DNA of 64,000 bases from Eutreptiella sp. 'Long Island Sound 2002' (GCA_964036045.1 OZ038378.1:179659754-179723753), one strand, 5' to 3'; numbered from the stretch's first letter, positions 53,203 to 63,830 are shown. The notes: generated by a model not told the origin, from the letters alone. Made by a program: numbers and translations.

Positions 53203-56200
53203 GGGAGCCACGAAAATCGCCCCTCCCCAGGCGATTTCAGGCATGATCCCCAGATTCCATCTCGACCACTACTTGATGTAGGGTCGCTTGTCTCCTCTCC
53301 CCTGGATCCGGCAGCGGATCCTTCTGTTGTAGTGGACGAGGTTGGTGTACAGTCCAAGCACAGGGCCCGTCATTTTTTCACAAAGATGTGGGTCTCTGAT
53401 CGCAAGGGCAATTTCCACCTCGCCACTTGTTTGTGTGACAATGGATCAGAGGTAAATCTCCAATCCAATTCCTTTTTGCCTGACGACTGCGTGCTTGATT
53501 CGCCTCTTCCTGTTACCCTCGAGGGAGTTTCTGGACATTCTCTCGCAGGTGGGCAACGCGGTTGTTATATATCCACCCATTTGGTCGCTCAAGACCTTTG
53601 GGAAGAAGGCAATGTGGAGGAAGTTATCCTTAAGGATGACTACTTCTATCGTGCCGACATAAAGTATGACCTTTACTTGGGCCATCCTTGGCTTCGCAAG
53701 AACAGGGTGGCGCCCGTAGGTCATCGGCGTTGTTTTTTGCTGGAGTCAGGTCCCTTGGAGCGTCCTGAATTTCGTTTTTTGCACGCAGGGTTTAAAAGTG
53801 CAGAAGAATTTTTGAAGCAAAAGGTTACACCAAAATTTGGCGAAGATGTCACCATTGCAGAGGTGAATGGGAGTGCCGTTTACTCCCGAGAGTTAGAATG
53901 TCTTCGTAGGGACTCCCAGCCACGACGCCCTTCGCGCTGGCACTCTTCATCCTACAGAGTTGTCGACAAATGGCGCGATACAATTTGTGAATATTTTTAT
54001 GAACACCATTCCTTTTGGCCACAGTATGATGCCTTTGCTAACCGCGAGAACAAGCGCTTTGACAAGCATTTTCGCGACGCTTGGACCCATAAATGGGACA
54101 AGAAGTTGTGGATTAATCCTCCGTTTCACTTAATCCAGCAGGTCATCCACAGAATCAAGCAAGATAAAACCCGGGCGATTTTAGTTGTGCCTTTGTGGGA
54201 CGACAAGCCTTGGTTTCAGGAATTGCAAGACATTTGTGTAGATTACATCGAACTTCCCAGGAAGATTAAGCTGTATGCCAGAGACGACACAGGTCCCCTG
54301 CCACAGCGGTCCTGGGGTTCGCTTGCATTCCTGGTGGATGGAAAGCTTTCTGACTCTGATTCTGCTGATTCTGGTACTGATTCCTGTGTTGGGTCTGAAT
54401 CTGAGGTTGAGCGTGGTACTGATGATGAATCTATTTTTTCTGATTTTTGTCCGTCAGATACCCAAGGTGATCCAACGTCAAATGGATCCGCCTCGTCTCC
54501 CTCTTCCCCAATACGATCGACATCGAAAAGAATCTTCAGTGCACGGGCGAAGAAAAATTTTAAATCGCGCCGCAAATTCAGAGTTTTTTATGAAAAACCC
54601 CGTGTGGAAGCTTTCATAGATCCTTTCGAGGAGCTGGATCACGAAGAGAATCTCTGGAATGTCGACACTCGACCCACCTATCTTCAAGAGGCAGTTGATA
54701 CGGACCTTTTTAGGGACATCCGTAAGAAGATTCTTCCTGCCAAGGCCGAAGAAGTCGCCAAAGTTTTTTCGACAGTAATTCCTGGCGATCAGGTGGACAC
54801 TGAGTTGTGTTCCAAGAAAAGAGACAAGATTTTTGAGGAACGGAAGGACACAACCCTTTCGGGGAAGTTGATCAAAGACCCCCCTGTCCGTGGGCAGTTC
54901 GGTGAAGCCTTCATCGAGCTTCGTGAAGGTTACAAGGCGAAGAAACAGCGTCCGTATGAGAACCATGGACACAAACATGAGATACTCAGAAAAAAAATCG
55001 AGAGAAATCTCAGGGAATTTGGTTGGCTTGAGGGTTGTATGACCAGCGAATGGTGCTGTGCACCCTTCACAGTCCCGAAGCCGCCGCCTGCAGACCAGAA
55101 CACTATTGATGGTTGGCGAATGGTGGTTGATTTTCGCAACCTCAACGCCGAAACCAAGGCGGATTCACACCCCCTGCCCCTCATTGAGGAGGAAATCGCC
55201 AAGAGGGCAAGAGGTCGTTTGTTTTCTGTGCTGGATCTCCGTCACGGCCTTCACCAAATGCCGTTGAGGAAGGACAGCCGACCTCTCACCTGTATGTGCA
55301 CGCCATGTGGCCCAGTTCAGTGGACAGTCATGCCCATGGGCCTGAAGAACGCCCCTTCGTTTTTTCAAAGAATGATGGAGGATGTGCTTTTTACAGCTCA
55401 TCCTGAGCTTCGTGCCTTCGTGAGCGTGTACATAGATGACATAATCATAGCGACAGAGGGGGATGGACTGACCGAAGCCGAGCTGGTGGCCCTACATGAA
55501 AAGCAGCTGAACCAGGTTTTGGACATTCTTGATGCCAATCAGCTGATTTGTGGGCCAAAGAAGGGAAAATTATTTTTAAAATCAGTCGAATTTTGTGGTT
55601 CTCTCCTTGAGAATGGCACCCGACGACCCAGTCCAGGGAAGCTCGTCGCTATTCAGAAGTGGAAGCGCCCTGAGACGATCACGGAATTGAGAGGATTCCT
55701 GGGTTGTTGCAATTTTTACCACACTTTTGTGCCGAATTATGCCAAATTTGCTGCCCCCCTCACTGAATTATTGAAGGTAGGGAGAGATGCGGGCAAGGCA
55801 GGTTCAAAGGTTCGTGTCAAGTGGACTGACGAGTGCGAGGAGGCCTTCCATCACTTGAAGGCGGCCCTCTGCGAAGTCGCCACGTTGCATGTGCCGAAAT
55901 TCGACCGACCCTTCTACATAAGAACCGACGCTTCTAGGTACGCGATCGGAGCTGTCCTTGAACAGGTTGATGAAGCCACAGGTGATCATTACCCTCTTGC
56001 ATTTTGGTCTCGGAAGCTAGCCCCACGCCAAATGCAATGGTCGCCGCGTGAGCAAGAAACCTACGCCATAATCTGTGCTTTGAAAAAGTACCAATCGTGG
56101 GTTGGCACCAATCGAGTCGAGGTCCTGACAGATCATCGATCTCTGGAGTATTGGGCCACCGAACACATTGATACTGTCGCGAGCCCAGCTGGTCGACGGG

Positions 56201-56874
56201 CCAGATGGCACGAATTTCTCAGTTTGTTTGACCTCCATGTGTCGTATTTCCCTGGAAAACACAACACGGTAGCGGATGCTCTGAGCCGATGGGCTTACCC
56301 CGCTTCAGAGGGGCTGCAAAGTACCAACATCCATGGTACGGAGCAGGACCGCCACGTCGTAATCGAGTGGGATCAAGAGGAAAAAAAGCTCATTCGACGT
56401 GAATGCATGCAATGCGCAGTTAAACAGCATGCCTTACCGTGTCACGATATCACGGCCTTTTCAGATCCGGCGCATGCTCATGAGATGTGCACCAAAACAC
56501 TGAAAGTCGTGGAGAAAGTCACCGATCCCTCCTCAGGGAGTGTGAAACGGTTTGACTATACCCGACGTGTAAGTGGATTTCGGTTGATCCAGGGCATTAA
56601 GCGTCGAGATCCGGCCAAAACTCCACCCCTGCCGAAAGATTCCCTGATCATCCGTGACTGGACGTCCGATTATCTGCATGATTCCATGTTTAAAGAGGTC
56701 TTTGAGAATCTCAAATCCAAAGATGCTCACAAGGATGGAATTTTTGCTGAACATTCGTTGGATGGGGGGAAGCTGTGGATGGAGGGTAAATTGTGCGTAC
56801 CAGACGCCCTGGCCCCCCGAGTGTTAAACTGGTGGCACAAATGGGAGTCCCCCCACGCACATGGCCGTCGATAA
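53203..56874 (+). CDS. element B pol: protease-like, N6-adenine MTase-like domain, RT, RNase H
   Basis: Residues here count from a GTG at 53,332; the frame is open from the UAG. Protease-like: LATCLCDNGSEVNLQSN, where the usual DTG is D36-N-G, then YDLYLGHPWLRKN. The methyltransferase-like domain spans about residues 215-330: QYDAFANRENKRFDKHF (D233), LWINPPFHLIQQVIHRI (NPPF at 262-265), AILVVPLWDDKPWFQEL. This matches phage/Dam-type N6-adenine MTases (DxxAxxxN, then W-x-NPP-F/Y). An acidic Ser-rich linker follows. RT: WRMVVDFRNLNAETK, SVLDLRHGLHQMP, VYIDDIIIA (Y700-D703). RNase H: YIRTDASRYAIGAVLEQ, ETYAIICALKKYQSWV, VLTDHRSLEYW, HNTVADALSRW. The frame ends in TAA at 56,872-56,874 inside the integrase zinc site; the rest of integrase continues in phase, so that TAA looks like a nonsense mutation. 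Confidence 0.9.
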   Translation, partial: GSHENRPSPGDFRHDPQIPSRPLLDVGSLVSSPLDPAADPSVVVDEVGVQSKHRARHFFTKMWVSDRKGNFHLATCLCDNGSEVNLQSNSFLPDDCVLDSPLPVTLEGVSGHSLAGGQRGCYISTHLVAQDLWEEGNVEEVILKDDYFYRADIKYDLYLGHPWLRKNRVAPVGHRRCFLLESGPLERPEFRFLHAGFKSAEEFLKQKVTPKFGEDVTIAEVNGSAVYSRELECLRRDSQPRRPSRWHSSSYRVVDKWRDTICEYFYEHHSFWPQYDAFANRENKRFDKHFRDAWTHKWDKKLWINPPFHLIQQVIHRIKQDKTRAILVVPLWDDKPWFQELQDICVDYIELPRKIKLYARDDTGPLPQRSWGSLAFLVDGKLSDSDSADSGTDSCVGSESEVERGTDDESIFSDFCPSDTQGDPTSNGSASSPSSPIRSTSKRIFSARAKKNFKSRRKFRVFYEKPRVEAFIDPFEELDHEENLWNVDTRPTYLQEAVDTDLFRDIRKKILPAKAEEVAKVFSTVIPGDQVDTELCSKKRDKIFEERKDTTLSGKLIKDPPVRGQFGEAFIELREGYKAKKQRPYENHGHKHEILRKKIERNLREFGWLEGCMTSEWCCAPFTVPKPPPADQNTIDGWRMVVDFRNLNAETKADSHPLPLIEEEIAKRARGRLFSVLDLRHGLHQMPLRKDSRPLTCMCTPCGPVQWTVMPMGLKNAPSFFQRMMEDVLFTAHPELRAFVSVYIDDIIIATEGDGLTEAELVALHEKQLNQVLDILDANQLICGPKKGKLFLKSVEFCGSLLENGTRRPSPGKLVAIQKWKRPETITELRGFLGCCNFYHTFVPNYAKFAAPLTELLKVGRDAGKAGSKVRVKWTDECEEAFHHLKAALCEVATLHVPKFDRPFYIRTDASRYAIGAVLEQVDEATGDHYPLAFWSRKLAPRQMQWSPREQETYAIICALKKYQSWVGTNRVEVLTDHRSLEYWATEHIDTVASPAGRRARWHEFLSLFDLHVSYFPGKHNTVADALSRWAYPASEGLQSTNIHGTEQDRHVVIEWDQEEKKLIRRECMQCAVKQHALPCHDITAFSDPAHAHEMCTKTLKVVEKVTDPSSGSVKRFDYTRRVSGFRLIQGIKRRDPAKTPPLPKDSLIIRDWTSDYLHDSMFKEVFENLKSKDAHKDGIFAEHSLDGGKLWMEGKLCVPDALAPRVLNWWHKWESPHAHGRR
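54115..54126 (+). other. methyltransferase catalytic motif NPPF (element B)
   Basis: Codons AAT-CCT-CCG-TTT encode motif IV of amino-methyltransferases. It is preceded 29 residues upstream by D-A-F-A-N-R-E-N, as in phage-type Dam enzymes. Confidence 0.75.
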
Positions 56875-58386
56875 TGGTCGATGATTAAACATAGGTTGTT
56901 TGGCTCAAGGCTATATACTCATTGCATGAAAGTAGCCGCCGGATGTGCCCAATGTGCTGTCTCGACGCCTCCCAGCGCGAAGAAGCACGGCCATCTGAGG
57001 CCACATCCTATTCCGGAGCGCCTCTTTAACAGAGTCACTAGTGATTTTTTCTATCTTGGTGAACTCGATGGCGAAGAGTGCCATTGGACGAATAAAAAAG
57101 TCAATGGTGTGCTCCTTTTTCAGTGCCGTCATTCCGGCTACATTCAGGTGTTGCCTTGCAACATCGAGTCGATGACTGGCAAGGCTGCCGCCAAATGGTG
57201 CGCGCAGACCTGGATGGGAGGATGGGACGTCCCATCCGAGGTGGTTACGGACTCAGGCAAAGAGTACACCTCCGAATGGTGGAGAGAATTATGTGCTCGC
57301 CTTGGAATCCACCACCTCAGGTGTGAAATCCACTCGCATCGAGCGCTGCCTGGCGAAAGAGCCGGCCGCTCAATTATAAATATGCTTCGTAAGGAGCTCG
57401 CGAGTGAAAAAGATTTCCATTGGCTTGAAGTTCTCTTCGCATTGCTTCGCCGTTACCACAACACGCCTTTGTACCATGGCCTTTCTCCAAATGAAATTGT
57501 CTTTGGACGAAAGAAGTGTTGGTGGAACATGCCGTTGAATAATCCTCGCCCTTGTAAAGATGCTTCGTTGTTTTTGGACGACGTCCAACGAGCAGATAAA
57601 ACTGTCTCGAAATTAATCGATAAGCATCAAGCTGACTGGCTTTGGGTCCAGAATCAAGGCCGAAAAAACCCCCACAATTTTGAAGTCGATGATCGAGTTT
57701 GGCTTCGAAAATCCGAAACCACCCTGGACGGAGATGATAAGCTTCTTCCCTTGTGGGAGGGGCCATTCGCTGTTACAGCGCGTCTAGGTGAGAACAGGTG
57801 GAGGATTCGTGTGGATGTCAGCAGGGAAATTGACGTTTCGGGCGATCGCCTCAAGAGAGAGATCCCCTCCCCCAAGGATCGGGTTAAACCCCTTTTTTGG
57901 ACTTCGAAATTTTTGTCCGATCGGGTCATCGAAGGGGGGAAGTACGAACTCAAGAGGATTTTAGAAGCAAGACGTGACGGCAAGGGCGAATGGGAATTTC
58001 TATGTGAGTGGAGAGGCTTTGATTCCAGTCACAACAACTGGGAACCAGCCCATTCTTTTGTCCATGGGTACACCAAGGGGTTCATCGACTTCCTCAAGAA
58101 GCACCCCGAAATTGGCGTACTCCTGACAGACTGTCTGTCGAAACCAGACAGACAGGTGGAGAGCGACGGAAAGAGACCTGTGGTGAATCGAGATCCAGCC
58201 TTTTACGGCCCTCAGCAGCCACATTCCAGGGCTGATCCATCGATCCCCCCTCCTGCGGTCAGGCCAGCCCAGGAGCCAAATGAGGACCAAGCTTCAAGTT
58301 CGGCCGCTGATTTGCAGCGCCCAAGCCGTACGAGGGCCAGACCAGACAGGTTGGTGGTCACATGTATTCGTGCTTGGCCGAATTGA
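56875..58386 (+). CDS. element B integrase and chromodomain
   Basis: In phase with pol after TAA 56,872-56,874. It starts with the second half of the zinc site (GCAQC). Counting from 56,881, the catalytic core has D55 (TSDFFYLG), D124 (VVTDSGKEYTSEWW) and E159 (LPGERAGRSI), a D,D-34-E arrangement. LSPNEIVFGRK and a VWLRKSETTLDGDDKLLP... DNA-binding region follow. The chromodomain at about residues 355-410 reads YELKRILEARRDG, WEFLCEWRGFD, NNWEPAHSF, with aromatic positions kept. The last 90 residues are Pro/Arg/Ser-rich. It ends in TGA. Integrase would insert the cDNA and the chromodomain would bias target choice toward marked chromatin. Apart from the single upstream TAA the protein looks intact. 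Confidence 0.9.
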   Translation, partial: WSMIKHRLFGSRLYTHCMKVAAGCAQCAVSTPPSAKKHGHLRPHPIPERLFNRVTSDFFYLGELDGEECHWTNKKVNGVLLFQCRHSGYIQVLPCNIESMTGKAAAKWCAQTWMGGWDVPSEVVTDSGKEYTSEWWRELCARLGIHHLRCEIHSHRALPGERAGRSIINMLRKELASEKDFHWLEVLFALLRRYHNTPLYHGLSPNEIVFGRKKCWWNMPLNNPRPCKDASLFLDDVQRADKTVSKLIDKHQADWLWVQNQGRKNPHNFEVDDRVWLRKSETTLDGDDKLLPLWEGPFAVTARLGENRWRIRVDVSREIDVSGDRLKREIPSPKDRVKPLFWTSKFLSDRVIEGGKYELKRILEARRDGKGEWEFLCEWRGFDSSHNNWEPAHSFVHGYTKGFIDFLKKHPEIGVLLTDCLSKPDRQVESDGKRPVVNRDPAFYGPQQPHSRADPSIPPPAVRPAQEPNEDQASSSAADLQRPSRTRARPDRLVVTCIRAWPN

Positions 58387-60224
58387 GGGAGATCCGTCGT
58401 GACTTGAGTCGCCGACGCCATAATCTGGGTAACAGTCGTCTAGTCCCGGGCGTCATGGCACTCGTCGCTAGGGCTCAAGGGTGTAGGTTCGAAACCCTTG
58501 CATGTCCAACTCCTACAAAAGCTCCAGCCTCGCCCCGTCGACCACTTATTCCAATGTGAGTGTTCTGACGACTTGAAAGAACCACATTCTGTTCAATCCA
58601 CTGTTCATTCTTCCTGATTACAGCATGATGTGGAGAACTGCGAATGTTTGATAATTTGACGTCAATCAACTTTTCTTTGGTCTCCGTTCGGCAGACAAGG
58701 CGTAGATACGCTGCCGAAAGCCACGGAGTGTGCTGCCGTGTTCAGAAAAGAACCAAACTCAGGCTTAATTCAGGCAGATTCGGGGTAATCTTGTCTCTGT
58801 TGGTCTGTGCATCTTTGGAATTTGGCTGCTCGTGCAGATGGAAGCAAATGTACATAGTAAAAACGCTGGCCAGCGACATTCACCCCTACAGGCACCCCCT
58901 GTAGTACTGGCTGCACCAGATGCGACGCCAGGAACTCAGATCTTACCTTCATTTGCCGTGATGCGGAAGCCAAAGTCCAGATTCAGATCCAGGATCCTCA
59001 AATTTACCTTGAATTTCTCAGGTTTGTCCTTCATTCTGCCATTGTTGCACGAAACCCCGACGTCAATTGTTCAGACAACCTTCAGACAGAGGCTCTAGGG
59101 ACTTCTAAAAGCAACCTCTGAAGTCCGTAAGCTTCAGTGTATTTTTGGCACACGCCAATGTGAGCTCAATCCGACCTGAAACTGTCGAAAATGGTGAATC
59201 CAAGTGTCTTGTGGGACTCAATCGAAAGATTGGCCTTGTTCAAGTCGATTGACACCGCCGCCACTGTAAATAAAGGACCATTCGGTGTCTCTCAGTTATA
59301 TACTGTCAGTAAAGCGCCTTCAGCGAACCTTCGGCGCGTTACATGCCAAGGATCCAGGGCCATCATGTCCCATCATGATGCATCATCACATGATCCACAT
59401 TTTGATGGAATCTGTTGGATGCTCGCGAACCAACGTGCCGGAAAGCACAATTGAGCTGAATAAACGACAATATATATTAACTTTAGTCTAAACGAAGGTA
59501 TTAGTAGTTTTAGTTCTAGACATTCCGCTTCATTTAACCTTCATCTTAGGGAATTTCCTCATTTTAGGACAATTTAGGCTGATTTCCTTGTCATCTCCAC
59601 TCATTCCTCGAAGATCTGTGCCTAACTAAGTGAACAGAAAAACATCCCTACCTTCTGTGGTTCACTTAGGGCCTACAGACTACATCTGTATTTGTTTTCC
59701 CTCTCTGTGATTGTTTCATCTCCTTCATCTCTGCTCAATTTGATTCTCAATCTTGCTGAATCTTGTGATCATCCACCAGATGCGCCAAATCTGAAGCACA
59801 TGCTGCACTTTTCAGAACGAGAAAAGCGGGACTAACACGATGTAGAGTACGTGGAGGACACCGTAGCGTGCCCGCGACAGCTAAACTGTGCCAGAGCGCC
59901 GAGATGTCACTCCATCTCTTGATTCCCCCACTCAATCCACCAATAATCTACCTCATTCACAACCAGTGCATGGTTTGGTATCGATTCTCGATACGTTTAC
60001 ATGCTTTTTAGCCCTTAACCTAATGTTTTACTGCACGGAGAACTGTTCGTCACTCCTCATTCTGTCTCATTTCAGGTTCATCCATCCTGATTCAGTGCCA
60101 ATTCAGCCCAAATCAGGTCAGATCAAGCAGATTTCGCCCCATCGAGGCTATATTTCTTTTTTTTTCTGGGACTTACCCGCACTACGTTCTTCGTTGACGT
60201 AGCGACACACCCCAGTGTGTTTTT
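58387..60224 (+). other. element B 3' internal non-coding region
   Basis: 1.84 kb between integrase and the polypurine tract, with no convincing gene on either strand. A GGTTCGAAACC string near 58,487 resembles a tRNA B-box, but I cannot fold a tRNA around it. The length is unusual for a Ty3/gypsy 3' UTR. Confidence 0.65.
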
Positions 60225-60234
60225 GGAGGGGGAG
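60225..60234 (+). other. polypurine tract of element B
   Basis: GGAGGGGGAG lies directly before the TG of the 3' LTR, with a T run just upstream (TGTTTTT), the usual U-box/PPT arrangement. Confidence 0.85.
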
Positions 60235-60767
60235 TGTAAGTGCGGCTAACCCCCATCTGCTCAGATTTTCACTGATCTGCCCCAGATTGACTACATTTTG
60301 GTCATTTTCTTTGCTTCGGCGGAATCGCCGCCTCGCAGCTCAGTCTCAGGATCAGACCTATATATTTCTGATATGCCGGATCTGATTCCGCGGTCCATCC
60401 TCCGTAAATCCGCCGCGTTCCGATCAATTACCTGGAATCGCCATTTGCCGCTGACGCGCGCTCGCGGGCCAGATCGGCCAAATATTTTTCACAATCGGAT
60501 TGATATAAATCTTTTCAGACAGATATGGACACTCAGATGTACTTAGGATAATCCGCATCAATATTCTTCATAGACTGGGATTTTCTGCCGGATAACAATC
60601 AGCATGGATCTTGCTTCCGTTGTTGCTGCTCTCGCCTCCGTTGGTGTCCGTGTATCCGGTTCTGCCCCCAACAGCAGCGTTCAGGTCGACTCCTCGCGTG
60701 CCTGCCCCACTGGTCTTGCCGGCCCCGAGCCCTCCGGCACCTTCCACGACCCAGGGCAGCACTTTCA
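60235..60767 (+). repeat. element B 3' LTR
   Basis: 533 bp, differing from the 5' LTR at six positions by eye. The ATG copy at 60,604 opens a frame that runs into element C sequence and is not a gene. Confidence 0.95.
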
Positions 60768-60772
60768 CGTCC
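60768..60772. repeat. target-site duplication of element B, right
   Basis: CGTCC, matching 49,797-49,801. Skipping from 49,801 to 60,773 keeps element C's pol in frame. Confidence 0.92.
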
Positions 60773-63700
60773 CTATCCCGCTCCACAGGAACAGGTTGAA
60801 GAACTAGAGCGCCAGATCCAGGAATGTATTGATGCTGGCCTTGTTGAAGAATACAAGAAGGGGGACTACCCCCATCACTGCAGTTCCTGTTTCCTGGTTT
60901 CCAAAGCAGGGTCGACTGCCCTACGACTGGTTGTTGACTATGGTGAGGTCAACAAGAAAACCCAGAACCACTCAGGGAGTATTCCTAACATGGAAAATAC
61001 CCTGGAGCGTATTGCCAAATGCAGGTACAAGACCAAAATAAACAAACGCTCTGGTTTCTGGCACGTGGACCTAACCGCCGCAGCTCAGGAGCTGCTGGCT
61101 TTTATAACCCCTAAGGGCCGTGTCTTTAAGTGGAAGGTTATGCCTTTCGGGGTGGCTAATGCCCCAACGCTTTTCCAAGAGCTAATGAACAAAATTTTGT
61201 ACATACTGAGGCGCAGGCCTCTAGTACAGGAGTTGATTTCTCGGGGTGCAGAAATGGAGGCCCACATCGACGACGTGAGTTTGGGTACTAATACCCAAGA
61301 GGACCATGTCCTTCTCCTCCGTGAATTTTTCATTGTTTGTCAAGAAAACCATCTCCGAATCAAACTCGAAAAATGTGAGTTTATGAAAGAGGAGATGGAA
61401 TAATTGGTTTTCGACGTGGGGTATGGTTGGTGGAAACCAGCCGCGTCTAAGATGCAGCCCCTACAGGACATGCAGATTCGCGATGACCCTAAGAAGGGTC
61501 TACACGACGTGAGGAGTTTTGTGGGCGCCTGTAATTTCTATCGGCGTCACATCCACAATGTTACTTACTCCTCTGCCCCCCTCACTGACCTAATCAAGAA
61601 AACAACTCCCTGGAGGTGGACCGCCAGAGAGGAAGAGTGTTTCCAGGAGTTGAAGAAGAAAATTGCCTCCTCCAAGTGCCTGGGAGTACCCCGCCCTAAG
61701 GGCAAGATAGTCCTGATCACTGATGCCAGTGATGTAGGGGGGGGTGGTACGATCTACCAATGGCAGGAGCTTAACCCCGCTGAACTAAGGCACTGCCATT
61801 ATGGTACTAGTGGACTGAACCGTGATGGTTCGTTGAAACATGACTATCCTACCAGTGAGTGGCGGCTGGTGCCACTGGGACACTGGAATTGGAAATGGAA
61901 CCAAGCGCGTTCCAATTACAGCACCTATGACCAGGAACTCCTGGCCGGTATGTTGGTGCTTTCGTCACAGTCCCGACTCCTGGGATCTAACCCTATTGTC
62001 TGGCTGTGTGACCAGGAACCTGTGAAGTCTTTTCAGAAAGGCTCACCACCAGAGAAAGCAAAGCCAAAGCGGTGGTGGACTTACCTGAGTCAGTTCAGGC
62101 TGACAGTTCATCATATCCCCGGAATAGAGAATGAATTGTCTGACTATATATCGCGCAACAACTTTGATGCGCTTATAGGTGAGAGCTCTGAGGCGCTCGC
62201 CAGAGAGGCTTTCCAGCGTATGGATGTCCAGCTTGACCTGTCCATGCGCACTGCTGGAATCCTGGAGGGTTGGAGTCTAACCGATTATCAGTCAGAGTAT
62301 AAAGAAATTCTCCAAACCCTCAGCACTGGTCTCGAACCCCGTGTCATTGACGGGCACCAGTGGTATAAAAACGGACAGTACCTCTTCTACGAGGACCGAA
62401 TTGTGGTGCCTGAGGCACGACTGGATGGGTGCCTACAATGGTCCCATCTCAGTTCTGGTCACACTGGCGCTAATCGCTCAGTGGACGTCTTCCGTGAGTG
62501 TTTCTACTCTAGTCTAACCCTGACTGAACTGAGGTCGCGTATGCAGACCATTGTGGATGCTTGTGGCTGTCATGCCAGCAAGCAGAGCGACGGTAGGGAT
62601 AGGGGCCTGATTTCCAGCTTACCCATACCCTATTGTGCTAACTCTCTTCTCTACGTGGATTTCATCCGGTGCCTACCACGTTTCGGCGGCTATGATAGTT
62701 GCCTAGTGGTCACCTGTGGCCTATCACGCTTCACCCGTGTGTTCCCTCGCAATAAGAAAATCACAGGTGAGCAGAGTGTAAAAATGTTGGTCGAACAATC
62801 GTTCGAACCCTATGGAGCACCTAAGCAGGTGCACTCTGATGAGGATGTACGAATCCGCAGTGACACTGGGTGGTACAAACGAGTGCCAAATGCCCTCAAT
62901 GTGGAGGTAACCACAGATGTGCCCTATACGCACACGTCTAACCCTCTCTGTGAGAGACAGAACCGTATGGTGGAGCAAAACCTGTGAATCCTGATGAAAC
63001 AGGAGCGTACCAAGGACTGGGTACGCCTAGTGCCCTGGGCAGTGCTGACCATGAACTCACAGCGGAGCTCCTCTACGGGTTTCACCCCCAACGAACTGTT
63101 CCATGGAGGACGACCTGCATGGTTCTTCAAAACCCCCTTTCCTCAGGACTTCAAGAGCCCTGTGGGAGATTGGCTGGAACACAAGCAGTCTCTGGCTAAC
63201 CAGGCTGGGACTAACCTGAGACACATTCGTGACCATGAACTGAGCCGACGGAACCGCCTACGGCGATCTGCCAGCTTCAAGGTTGGTGACCTTGTTTTGG
63301 TTCACCAGTCACGCCTACCTTCCTGGCCACGTAACTGCCTACAGGACCCTTATTTTGGACCCTATCGTATCATCAGGATAGATGGATCCAGGATCCATGT
63401 CAGGTGCAGTCCACGCCTAGGTGGTGAACTGCTGTGTGCACCTAAACAATTGAGGCACTATCACTCCCCTGACGATTTGTCCTGGGATGAGTGGCGCCTC
63501 AGCGACAGTGAGGTCGAGCGTATAGACCTAGGGAACGCTGCCAGTCCAGAGGAGGCAGACGAACTCGAAGAGATGACTGCCGATGAGATGGCAGTCGATG
63601 GTTACTACGTGGTTGCAGGTATTGCTCGCCACGAGTATAAACAGGGCTGGAACTTCCTAACCCTGTGGGATGGCTATGGGTTATCTGAGGCGACCTGGGA

Positions 63701-63830
63701 ACCTATGTCAGCCTTCATACAACCAGATGGGAGTATCAACCCCATCTTCGCCTACTACCTCGTTGAGAACAACGAGGGGCAGCTACTAACCCCTGCTGAG
63801 ACTATGTCCCTGCGTAAAACGCGAAACTAA
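60773..63830 (+). pseudogene. element C pol 3' part: RT, RNase H, integrase, chromodomain
   Basis: This continues the frame of 48,057-49,801. RT: SCFLVSKAGSTALRLVVDYG, FWHVDLTAAAQELLAF, VMPFGVANAPTLFQELM, AHIDDVSLGT (motif C with both Asp). TAA 61,401-61,403 interrupts the segment before GYGWWKP. RNase H: IVLITDASDVGGGG, YSTYDQELLAGMLVL, VWLCDQEPVKSF, ENELSDYISR. Integrase: HLSSGHTGANRS with CGCHASK (zinc), then D in LLYVDFIRCLP, D in QVHSDEDVRI and E in NPLCERQNRMVEQ. TGA 62,985-62,987 follows, and the frame goes on through TGFTPNELFHGG and KVGDLVLVHQSRLP to a chromodomain-like end (YYVVAGIARHEYKQG, LTLWDGYGLSEATWEPMSAF). It ends with TAA at 63,828-63,830. Catalytic residues are present throughout; the two nonsense codons and element B make it inactive. 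Confidence 0.87.

Larger units (their letters stand above)
49802..60767 (+). mobile_element. element B: complete 10,966-bp Ty3/gypsy chromodomain retrotransposon
   Basis: 533-bp LTRs with TG...CA ends, a perfect 5-bp CGTCC duplication, primer binding site, polypurine tract, and Gag, protease, methyltransferase-like domain, RT, RNase H, integrase and chromodomain on the plus strand. The LTRs differ at 6 positions by eye (about 98.9% identity), so the insertion is fairly recent and younger than element C, which it splits. Defects seen: a frame change in gag near 51,480 and a TAA at 56,872-56,874. The gag/pol UAG may be programmed. Confidence 0.95.

Noticed and set aside
58440-58530. Possible tRNA gene or tRNA-derived SINE around a GGTTCGAAACC B-box
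   Set aside because: The T-arm does not pair in canonical form and no cloverleaf or A-box at proper spacing could be built by eye.
6015-61403. Nuclear code in which UAA/UAG encode glutamine (as in some ulvophyte algae), suggested by many in-frame UAR codons at plausible Gln sites
   Set aside because: Long intact frames (LINE ORF1 with 1,134 codons, element B pol with 1,180) contain many CAA/CAG but no internal UAR, and UGA also occurs in frame at least seven times in decayed elements. Mutation plus junction readthrough explains the data better.
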